A stretch of 6,620 nt of DNA from Nitrososphaera sp. (GTDB lineage: Archaea; Thermoproteota; Nitrososphaeria; Nitrososphaerales; Nitrososphaeraceae): positions 1 through 6,620 of the forward strand of contig JAICVG010000060.1 in assembly GCA_025935445.1 (NCBI GenBank), in the 5' to 3' direction. Positions 1 to 5,467 of this stretch are shown piece after piece; position 1 is the first letter of the stretch; each line of letters begins with the position of its first letter. The notes beneath the pieces were generated by a model. That model was not told the origin of the DNA, ran no database searches, and saw only the letters and a program-made list of their open reading frames with translations. Made by a program: the position numbers and the translations under genes.

Positions 1-1
1 A

Positions 2-112
2 TTGTATGAAGGAATGCCGACAGTTATACTGCGCACATTAGCTTCGACCTCTAGATGTCATTTGAGTTTTGTGATTGATTATTGGTGCTACTGTGAAAAC
101 ATATATCCATAG
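2..112 (+). pseudogene. possible remnant of a group-4 glycosyltransferase tail
   Basis: The frame from base 2 is open to a TAG at 110-112 and begins LYEGMPTVILRTLAS. The piece EGMPTVIL resembles the E-G-x-P segment that binds the nucleotide sugar in GT4 glycosyltransferases, where the usual continuation is E-A-x-A-S-G. Here the second Glu is Arg, and the rest (STSRCHLSFVIDYW) no longer looks like the family and ends far too early. The neighbouring frame gives RPLDVI at the right place before its own stop, as a frameshift would leave. The gene would start outside the window. The match is short and may be chance. Confidence 0.22.
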
Positions 113-117
113 GCCGC

Positions 118-1095
118 TTGCCAAGCAGTGGGGATACCTTTTTGCAGCAGCAAAATGCGCGCAGCGACGAGGAAAGTTACAAGGCAATATTTGCCTCGTC
201 GGGCCTCCGCAAAAGTCACCTCGTATTTCCTGTATTTGTTTCTAATAGTCCGTGCCTAATAAAATCAATGCCGGGTATAGCCATGACACCTATTCGAAGG
301 ATCTCACAGTATGTCCAATCAATTGCTGATAGCGGCATCTCATCGATAATTATCTTTGGCATACCAAAGAGCAGGGATCCAATTGGCTCGTCTGCTTTTG
401 ACAGAAAAGGCATTGTCCAGAACGCAATAAGGGAAATTAAGTCATCCTTTGGAAATACAATGAGTATTACAACCGATGTTTGCATTTGCCAGTACAACCT
501 GACAGGACACTGCGGCATAGTCAGCAACGGCGGCAGGGTAGATAATGACGCTACGCTAAAAGTCCTAGCGAAGATCGCGGCGAGCCATGCAGAAGCTGGC
601 GCAGATGTAGTTGCACCTTCTGCCATGATGGACGGGCAGGTTTATGCAGTGAAGAGAGAGCTTCATAGTCGCAGGCTTGATGCATCAGTACTCTCCTTCT
701 CTGCCAAGCACGCGTCATCCCTTTACACACCTTTTCGGTCAGCAGCGTTTGCAAAAATTACTACACGACTCGATAAGTCATCGTATCAGGTGTCATATTC
801 TAATTCAAGACTTGCCCTGCGGGAAATAGAAACTGACATTAACGAAGGAGCAGATATGGTCATGATAAAACCTGCTCTTACGTACCTTGACCTTGTCAGG
901 ATGGTAAAGAATAGATTCAATTATCCAGTAGCAGTGCAGAATGTCAGCGGTGAGTATGCAATCGTAAAGGCGGCTGCGATGCAGGGGTGGATCAATGAAG
1001 ATGAATGGAAGGTTCATTCTATTGCCTCAATAAAGAGGGCCGGTGCTGACAAAATCATCTCTTATTTTGTGCTGGATGTTGCCAAATATATCTGA
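118..1095 (+). CDS. HemB-like protein (porphobilinogen synthase / 5-aminolevulinate dehydratase family), divergent
   Basis: The family condenses two 5-aminolevulinate molecules to porphobilinogen, the first common step of haem, sirohaem and cobamide synthesis, in the cytoplasm. Numbering from TTG at 118, about 325 residues is normal for the family. Family landmarks are SMPG, FGIP, the zinc-cysteine segment TDVCICQY...GHCG (C122, C124, C132), APSAMMDG, the first active-site lysine in SAKHAS (K197), the Schiff-base lysine in MIKPAL (K251), NVSGEY and KRAGAD. Odd points: the Arg-rich N-terminus is replaced by SYKAIFASSGLRKSH; the SHGHCG consensus reads LTGHCG; SYSAK is SFSAK; the Arg of DRKTYQ is Lys (LDKSSYQ); and the Tyr before NVSGEY is Gln274. 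No ATG fits the frame: TTG 118 is the first possible start after a stop at 94-96, and TTG 142 is an alternative. A functional divergent paralogue or an early-decay gene are both possible; family membership is certain, activity is not. Confidence 0.82.
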   Translation: MPSSGDTFLQQQNARSDEESYKAIFASSGLRKSHLVFPVFVSNSPCLIKSMPGIAMTPIRRISQYVQSIADSGISSIIIFGIPKSRDPIGSSAFDRKGIVQNAIREIKSSFGNTMSITTDVCICQYNLTGHCGIVSNGGRVDNDATLKVLAKIAASHAEAGADVVAPSAMMDGQVYAVKRELHSRRLDASVLSFSAKHASSLYTPFRSAAFAKITTRLDKSSYQVSYSNSRLALREIETDINEGADMVMIKPALTYLDLVRMVKNRFNYPVAVQNVSGEYAIVKAAAMQGWINEDEWKVHSIASIKRAGADKIISYFVLDVAKYI

Positions 1096-1101
1096 CGCCA
1101 C

Positions 1102-1110
1102 AATTATATA
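1102..1110 (+). promoter_or_regulatory. TATA box of the tRNA-Tyr gene
   Basis: The sequence AATTATATA is an archaeal TATA box whose centre lies about 29 bases before the first base of the tRNA. It begins only seven bases after the stop codon of the HemB-like gene, so the tRNA has its own promoter. Confidence 0.7.
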
Positions 1111-1173
1111 GCATTCTTGCAGAAAACGGAAATGTCCCGCGGTAGCTCAGCCTGGTAGAGCTTTCGGCTGTAG

Positions 1174-1234
1174 ACGTTGGCTTCTCAGTAGCTGACCACG
1201 TGAAGCAGCCTATCGGGCATACAATATGGCAGTG
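1174..1234 (+). other. tRNA-Tyr intron 1, anticodon loop (37/38)
   Basis: This 61-base intron sits at the standard archaeal position. The bulge-helix-bulge fold is visible: exon CTGT (1168-1171) pairs with intron GCAG (1229-1232), with one G-T pair, between the three-base bulges AG|A (1172-1174) and TG|A (1233-1235). The anticodon stem TTCGG/CCGAA forms the outer helix. This is the substrate fold of the archaeal splicing endonuclease. Confidence 0.88.
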
Positions 1235-1255
1235 ACCGAAGAGTCGCAGGCTCAA

Positions 1256-1284
1256 ACAAACTGGTCAATAACCATTTGGAGCAA
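1256..1284 (+). other. tRNA-Tyr intron 2, T loop (58/59)
   Basis: A 29-base insert separates CTCAA from AT in the T loop. The junction could slide within CAAA, but only the cut after 1255 gives a perfect four-base-pair central helix: GCTC (1250-1253) with GAGC (1279-1282). Bulges are AA|A on both sides. The inner intron helix is CAAA (1257-1260)/TTTG (1275-1278), a bulged C, then TGGT/ACCA closing a CAATA loop. The outer helix GCAG/CTGC is offset by two unpaired bases (1286-1287), so the motif is a relaxed form. Non-canonical T-loop introns are known in some Crenarchaeota and Thaumarchaeota. Confidence 0.85.
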
Positions 1285-1313
1285 ATCCTGCCCGCGGGAT
1301 ACACACATAATTT

Positions 1314-1320
1314 CTTATAT
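1314..1320 (+). promoter_or_regulatory. TATA box of the aldehyde dehydrogenase gene
   Basis: CTTATAT is centred about 30 bases before ATG 1347. Transcription would start at or a few bases before the ATG, giving a leaderless or nearly leaderless mRNA, which fits the lack of a ribosome-binding site. This supports ATG 1347 over TTG 1338. Confidence 0.62.
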
Positions 1321-1346
1321 GTCCGGAAGTACAAGCATTGTTTCGC

Positions 1347-2738
1347 ATGTCTAAGATTAAAACTATCAACCCTGCCACCGGAAAGATACTTGCGACCTAT
1401 GAAAATGTAAACGCTGATGAAGTCAGCAGGAAGGCCAAGGCTGCTAGAGAAGCATTTACCAAGTGGAAGAAGCTGGATGTTGTAGAGCGCGCCGAATATA
1501 TGCGTAGACTTGGAAGAGTAATGAGGAAAAACAGAGAAGAATACGCAAGCCTGGTCACGGAAGAAATGGGTAAGCCGATCAGGCAATCGTTAGCAGAAAT
1601 CGAAAAATGTGCTTGGGTTTGCGACTATTATGCCGAACACGCAGAAGCATTCTTGCATGATGAAATAATACCGACTGAATTTCGCAAGAGCTTCGTATCG
1701 TTTGAGCCGCTCGGAGTTGTGGCGTGTATCATGCCATGGAATTTTCCATTTTGGCAGGTCATGAGGTTTGCAGTGCCAGCGCTGACGGCTGGCAATGTGG
1801 GTATTTTAAAGCACTCGAGCATCTGCCTTGGAAGCGCAATAAAAATAGAGCAGGCATTCATGGATGCTGGCTTTCCAGAAAACATATTCCAGGCAGTAAT
1901 AGGAGACTATCGGGCCGGCGAGGCACTAGTGCAGTCAAATATTGACGCAGTTTCTGTTACCGGAAGCGTCAATACTGGCAGGCGAGTGGCAGAGCTTGCT
2001 TCTCAGGATCTGAAAAAGTTTGTACTAGAGCTTGGCGGTAGCGACCCGTTTATCGTGCTCGAAGATGCCGACCTTAACCAGACTGCTTACATGGCAACGC
2101 AGTCGAGGTTGCTGAACACAGGTCAAAGCTGCATAGCTGCCAAGCGCTTTATTGTCGTAAAGGAGGTTGCAGACAAGTTTACAATGCTGTTTGTAAAAAA
2201 TGCACAAGCCGAAGTCGTTGGCGACCCCCTCGACTCCAAGACCACCGTAGGCCCCCTTGTCAGAGATAGCCAGAGGCAGGCACTTGCTAAGCAGGTAGAT
2301 GATGCAAAGTACAAAGGCGGCAGGGTGCTAACCGGTGGCAGCCCTATCAATAGGGAAGGCTTCTTTTATGAGCCCACTATAATCTCAAACGTGAATCATC
2401 ACATGGAAGTCGTGAGGGAAGAAGTCTTTGGTCCAGCAGCCCCAATTATAGTGGTTAACAACGAAGAAGAAGCTATACGGGAAGCAAACAATTCTGAATT
2501 TGGACTTGGCGCAAGCATATGGACAAACAACATCGATCGAGGAATACGTCTGGCCCGTCAGGTTGAAAGTGGCATAGTGTCAGTAAATGAAATGGTAAAG
2601 TCTGATCCCCGCCTACCGTTTGGTGGCGTCAAGAAGTCGGGTATTGGGAGAGAGCTTTCCGAATTTGGCATCAAGGAGTTTGTCAATGTTAAATCTGTGG
2701 TGGTAAAGGATATTGCAAGCAAACTGCTGGTAGAGTAG
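1347..2738 (+). CDS. NAD(P)+-dependent aldehyde dehydrogenase, succinate-semialdehyde dehydrogenase type
   Basis: The enzyme oxidises an aldehyde, most likely succinate semialdehyde, to the acid in the cytoplasm. From ATG 1347 it has 463 residues (MSKIKTINPATG), matching the length of the YneI/Sad-type subfamily. Motifs in order are the oxyanion Asn in MPWNFPFWQ (N132), the cofactor-binding Lys in ILKHSS (K155), TGS, the general-base Glu in LELGGSDPF (E228), the nucleophile Cys in GQSCIAAKRF (C262), EEVFGP and the subfamily signature SDPRLPFGGVKKSGIGREL. GQSCIAAKRF and SDPRLPFGG are typical of the YneI branch. The gene is intact and has its own promoter; it runs convergently towards the next gene with 20 bases between stops. 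In thaumarchaea a role around succinate semialdehyde in the 3-hydroxypropionate/4-hydroxybutyrate cycle or in 4-aminobutyrate breakdown is possible, but the substrate is inferred. Confidence 0.93.
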   Translation: MSKIKTINPATGKILATYENVNADEVSRKAKAAREAFTKWKKLDVVERAEYMRRLGRVMRKNREEYASLVTEEMGKPIRQSLAEIEKCAWVCDYYAEHAEAFLHDEIIPTEFRKSFVSFEPLGVVACIMPWNFPFWQVMRFAVPALTAGNVGILKHSSICLGSAIKIEQAFMDAGFPENIFQAVIGDYRAGEALVQSNIDAVSVTGSVNTGRRVAELASQDLKKFVLELGGSDPFIVLEDADLNQTAYMATQSRLLNTGQSCIAAKRFIVVKEVADKFTMLFVKNAQAEVVGDPLDSKTTVGPLVRDSQRQALAKQVDDAKYKGGRVLTGGSPINREGFFYEPTIISNVNHHMEVVREEVFGPAAPIIVVNNEEEAIREANNSEFGLGASIWTNNIDRGIRLARQVESGIVSVNEMVKSDPRLPFGGVKKSGIGRELSEFGIKEFVNVKSVVVKDIASKLLVE

Positions 2739-2758
2739 AGGTAGAGGGACTCTTTCAG

Positions 2759-3265
2759 TTAGGCACCTGGCTTCAGGCGCTTAGCCATTGATAGCCTTGC
2801 ATTGATGACATTAATCTGCTCTTCTAGGAGCTTCTTGTAGCCGACGAGTAGTTTTTCCTGCTCATCATATGGCTCTTTGCGGATTTCCGTCATTGTATCT
2901 TCAAAGACTGTGATTAGTTTTTCGACGTCATCGCCCAAGTGATGAATGTCTTGTGCATCTGTTTTCGTGCTAATATCGACTGATTGCTCTTTAAGCTCCC
3001 GCGCTGTTTCTTCGGTCACCTCCTTGGTCTTTCTGCCTAGCGAATAAATGAGATCTTTGAGCGATCTTCCCGCCTCTCTGGCTTTTGTAGAGACTGACTC
3101 TTCCTCCGATGTTGCTGTTTCAGACTGTACTTCATATGTCTCAACATCGCTGGCTGGTACCGTCGTTATGGTTTTCTCTTCAGTAACTGTGACATCAGCT
3201 GTGGGTTCTGAAGCCGTCCTGCTCACCGTCTCGTCATAAGTATTATTTTTATCCTCGCTTGTCAC
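2759..3265 (-). CDS. small acidic helical protein of unknown function
   Basis: I do not recognise a family. The protein has 168 residues. Residues 1 to about 62 are rich in Thr, Ser, Glu and Val with no hydrophobic core and are probably disordered. From AREAGRSLKDLIYSLG to the end it is Lys/Glu-rich with heptad-like spacing (VTEETARELKEQ, DDVEKLITVFEDTM, EEQINVINARLSMAKRL) and should form long amphipathic helices or a coiled coil. It has no Cys, signal peptide or membrane segment. The start is GTG at 3265 (MTSEDKNN): a TATA box centred 25 bases upstream puts the transcription start on this codon. It is convergent with the aldehyde dehydrogenase. Biased composition agrees with a real gene, and the reading frame on the other strand (3048-3239) is only its shadow. 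Function unknown; a structural or scaffold role is a guess. Confidence 0.75.
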   Translation of the reverse strand: MTSEDKNNTYDETVSRTASEPTADVTVTEEKTITTVPASDVETYEVQSETATSEEESVSTKAREAGRSLKDLIYSLGRKTKEVTEETARELKEQSVDISTKTDAQDIHHLGDDVEKLITVFEDTMTEIRKEPYDEQEKLLVGYKKLLEEQINVINARLSMAKRLKPGA

Positions 3266-3488
3266 GATATTTTTAGGTTGTTAAACTTTATAAGACTTCA
3301 GAGATTGTTAAAGAGTCCTATACCATAATCATCTAGAATAAAAAAATAATGCTTAACAGTTTGGTTACGAGGAACCCATGACTAGGACAATATATAACCC
3401 CTTTAAGATATATATCCAAAGTAATAGCACGTTCTGAAAAGAGCGGATGCCCTTCTCCAAAGCATGAGGATAAGAAAGTTACTTCCTT
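3266..3488. other. AT-rich intergenic region between the 168-residue gene and the dehydrogenase remnant
   Basis: The left part holds the minus-strand promoter. The middle (about 3387-3418) has two strong TATA-like stretches, ATATATAA and GATATATAT, on the plus strand with no gene downstream: the only short frame, ATG 3464, has eleven codons. I see no tRNA, box C/D guide RNA or other recognisable RNA. Confidence 0.5.
3286..3294 (-). promoter_or_regulatory. TATA box of the 168-residue protein gene, flanked by TTTAACAA repeats
   Basis: On the minus strand the box reads CTTATAAAG, centred 25 bases before the GTG start, so the transcript should be leaderless. Two identical copies of TTTAACAA (minus strand), at 3305-3312 and 3278-3285, lie on either side of the box. 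Such a pair could be an operator that blocks TBP/TFB binding. Confidence 0.55.
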
Positions 3489-4534
3489 CTAGGGATTGAT
3501 TACTGACCTCCCAATAATCTTACCTGCCTTGAGCTCCTCAAGTGAGCTGTTTGCCTGGTCCAGCGTAAATTTTCTAGATACTAATGATTGGATCTTGTTC
3601 ATCCTAGCCAATGCGACCAGTTCCACTAGGTCAGCGAACTTGCCGGTATAAGCACCTGTCAATGTAAACGCCCGCAGTGGAACAAGTGGAAGGTTCAGCT
3701 CTAGTGATCCGCCAAACAATCCTACCATCACGAGCCGACCCCTCTTCCTCCGCATGTTTAGCGAGTTTGGCGCGGTCTTGCCGTTGTTTACAAAGTCAAT
3801 GACTGTTTCCGCGCCAAGGCCGTCAGTGACTTCCTTAACACCCTTGACTGCGTCGCCAGTTGCTGAATTGATAATTTCGTCGGCTCCTAATCTCTTTGCT
3901 TCTACAAGTTTGTTCTCATCTATGTCCACAATGGCTATTCGCGCATTTGTTGTTGCCTTGGCAAGTTGCACTGCCATTAGTCCAAGGCCGCCGGCTCCGA
4001 TTACGACAACCATTTGGCCTGGATGCAACTCTGCCTTCTTGACGGCGGTATATGCTGTGAGGCCAGAGTAGGCAAGCGATGCAGAAGAGTTTAGATCGAG
4101 TCCGTGTAGCTTGACGAGATATTTGTAGCTTGGGATAAGAACCATTTCTGAATACCCGCCGTCTTGGTATATTCCAAGGCTTCTTGGATCATCACAAATA
4201 TTTTCTTCGCCGGTACGACATGAGGGGCATGTGCCCTCGCCTATCCAAGGATATACTAGCACTTTATCGCCTTTGGAAAAACCTGTGACTGATTCGCCCA
4301 TTTCATCTATTGTGCCGGCAACTTCATGGCCTGGTGTAAGAGGGAACTTACACCACGGTCTTCAACCTTCATAAACACGCCCTGTGGGCCAGCATATCCG
4401 CCTTCCCACAAATGTAGATCACTATGGCACACACCTGCACTTTCAACCTTTACAAGAACCTGATCGCTCTTTGGCTTTGGAATGTTGACATCCTTGATTT
4501 CAAGGGGCTCCTTCGTCTTTATTATCCGGGCAGC
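3489..4534 (-). pseudogene. broken zinc-dependent alcohol dehydrogenase (medium-chain, Sulfolobus ADH type)
   Basis: An intact member would oxidise alcohols or reduce aldehydes with NAD(H). Reading leftwards, the order is AARIIKTKEPLEIKDV, GVCHSDLHLWEGGY (zinc Cys codon at 4427-4429), FMKVEDRGV, then after a shift of frame TPGHEVAGTIDEMGE (zinc His codon at 4326-4328), YPWIGEGTCPSC...C (structural zinc by Glu and three Cys, as in Sulfolobus ADH), the nucleotide loop VVVIGAGGLG, VDID, VGLFGG and GRSVINP. Three lesions are visible. The expected Met-Lys before AARIIK is replaced by unrelated sequence at about 4535. One base is missing at about 4348 (two T where three are needed on the plus strand), shifting the frame and stopping it. 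The third catalytic-zinc ligand, Cys in LACSGLTAY, is Tyr (codon at 4068-4070). The apparent N-terminal extension up to 4654 is antisense to the integrase remnant. The frameshift alone could be a sequencing error; all three together point to a dead gene. Confidence 0.88.
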
Positions 4535-5184
4535 CCAAGCACTTTCCAAAGTTACTAGTAGAAGAAAGGGCAGATGTGCCGCCAGAAGACAAGACCAAAA
4601 TAAAACAGCTCTTGTCAAAGCCATTCCACCCATATCTACGTAGACAATCATCATTATCTGAGAAGGCTCGTCTAGTCAATGAATATACATTGAGACAGCA
4701 TGCTGGGTGGACCAAAAATTCGGACATGATTGAAATTTACACACATGAGCTAGCCGGCGAAAGCAGCGAAGATTTACTTTTGGCATATGGGATCGATGTT
4801 AAAAAGAAAAATGCTGCTACTGCTACCACAATAAATGACAAAGGAGAAAATAAAGCAGCAGAAGCATCATCATCATTATACCCCAAGGCATGCCCGCATC
4901 GCAGCGAGCCAAACAAGCCAACTTCAAAATTCTGCGTCAACTGTCAGATGGTATTGACATTTGATGCTTTCAATGAAACCATAGAGGAAGCTGAAAAAAC
5001 AAAGGAAGAATTTGAGCAATTAAAGAAAAATCAAAAGAGAATCGAAAAGACAATGTCCAGCATGCTAAAGGTGATCATGAGGCTAAGTAACACAGTAGAA
5101 ATACATACACTATATAATGACCCCCCGAAACTAACAGAATTGAGGAAATGGCAAGGAAGCAGGCTGGCTAGGAGCAATGGATAA
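4528..5184 (+). pseudogene. C-terminal remnant of an archaeal tyrosine recombinase / integrase
   Basis: Tyrosine recombinases cut and rejoin DNA through a tyrosine nucleophile. The open frame runs from 4498 without a start codon; integrase-like sequence begins about GQPKHFPKLL (4528), so the GTG at 4576 is not the original start. Seen in order: the box II arginine region HPYLRRQSSLSEKA (4627-4665), the third-box segment LRQHAGWT, the putative nucleophile in EIYTHEL (Tyr codon 4738-4740), a zinc-ribbon-like stretch and a C-terminal coiled coil (about 4966-5070) rich in Lys and Glu. The N-terminal DNA-binding domain and the first catalytic Arg are missing. The usual pattern, as I recall it, is RHSALTEKS and C-P-x-C; here His is Gln, and the second zinc Cys is Arg (CPHR, codon 4900-4902). 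The 5' end fuses head to head with the dehydrogenase remnant. Stop TAA at 5182-5184. Confidence 0.82.
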
Positions 5185-5280
5185 ATAACATCAATTCCAG
5201 TATAATACTCTCTATGTCGCACCCATATGCCATGCACTAAAGGTCTATGCTACTGCTTTTTGGAGTGTTTCAACAGAGAT

Positions 5281-5311
5281 GGCGAGGAAACTCCTCTCCT
5301 CTCCCCTCGCC
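5281..5311. repeat. GC-rich inverted repeat (hairpin) before repeat copy 1
   Basis: GGCGAGG (5281-5287) can pair with CCTCGCC (5305-5311). A smaller alternative, GAGGA/TCCTC with a three-base loop (5284-5296), recurs in front of the second repeat copy at 6539-6553 with a five-base loop, so the stem is kept while the loop varies. It could end transcription from the left or be a binding site. Confidence 0.5.
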
Positions 5312-5316
5312 CCACT

Positions 5317-5374
5317 TCTTAATAAACAATGCTTATATCTGTCTCTTGTATCCGTCTCTCGAAAAACGTCCTCC
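5317..5374 (+). repeat. 58-base direct repeat, copy 1
   Basis: This stretch, starting TCTTAATAAACAATGC and ending AAAAACGTCCTCC, is identical to 6563-6620. It contains a TATA-like TTATAT at 5333-5338, pyrimidine-rich sequence and CTCTCGAAAAACG near its end. Similarity continues less exactly leftwards through the hairpin (GCGAGGAAA...CTCCTC). It lies in the upstream region of the secreted-protein gene, so it is probably a distal promoter or leader element. Confidence 0.93.
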
Positions 5375-5430
5375 TAATAGGTAATTATTGCCTGTTATTG
5401 CTAAGTATTGGTGAAGTTTGATGAGAATCC

Positions 5431-5438
5431 CTTATAAT
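5431..5438 (+). promoter_or_regulatory. proximal TATA box of the secreted-protein gene
   Basis: CTTATAAT lies about 33 bases before ATG 5468, predicting a start of transcription a few bases before the ATG. A second TATA-like site inside the direct repeat (5333-5338) would instead give a leader of about 100 bases. Which is used cannot be told from sequence. Confidence 0.5.
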
Positions 5439-5467
5439 GGATAAATTATCAGTATTTGCACACCCAA

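Larger units (their letters stand above)
1136..1299 (+). tRNA. tRNA-Tyr (anticodon GTA) with two introns
   Basis: The mature tRNA folds from three exons: 1136-1173, 1235-1255 and 1285-1299, 74 bases in all. The acceptor stem pairs CCCGCGG (1136-1142) with CCGCGGG (1292-1298), with A73 at 1299. T8 and A9 follow, then D stem GCTC/GAGC with GG in the loop, anticodon stem TTCGG/CCGAA around C-T-GTA-G-A (anticodon 1170-1172), a five-base variable region and T stem GCAGG (1246-1250)/CCTGC (1287-1291). C1-G72 and A73 are the tyrosine identity bases of archaea. CCA is not encoded. The spliced T loop reads CTCAAAT, so position 54 is C where T is nearly universal; every splice point giving a seven-base loop and T55-C56 keeps this C. 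Confidence 0.95.

Noticed and set aside
216..626. Minus-strand 136-codon frame inside the HemB-like gene
   Set aside because: It is a shadow of a strongly conserved coding frame, without recognisable motifs.
1338..1346. TTG 1338 as the aldehyde dehydrogenase start
   Set aside because: ATG 1347 fits the family N-terminus (MSKIKTINPATG) and lies at the right distance from the TATA box.
1185..1586. Minus-strand frame across tRNA-Tyr and the start of the aldehyde dehydrogenase
   Set aside because: It overlaps a clear tRNA and a clear gene and has no family resemblance.
4307..4654. Minus-strand frame with a hydrophobic N-terminal extension (MALTRAVLFWSCLLAAHLPFL) on the dehydrogenase
   Set aside because: The extension is exactly antisense to the integrase remnant, and the family starts directly at Met-x-AAR; it is not a real signal peptide.
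4576..5184. Integrase remnant as an intact 202-residue gene from GTG 4576
   Set aside because: Family-like sequence continues upstream of the GTG and the N-terminal domain is absent, so this is the tail of a longer gene.
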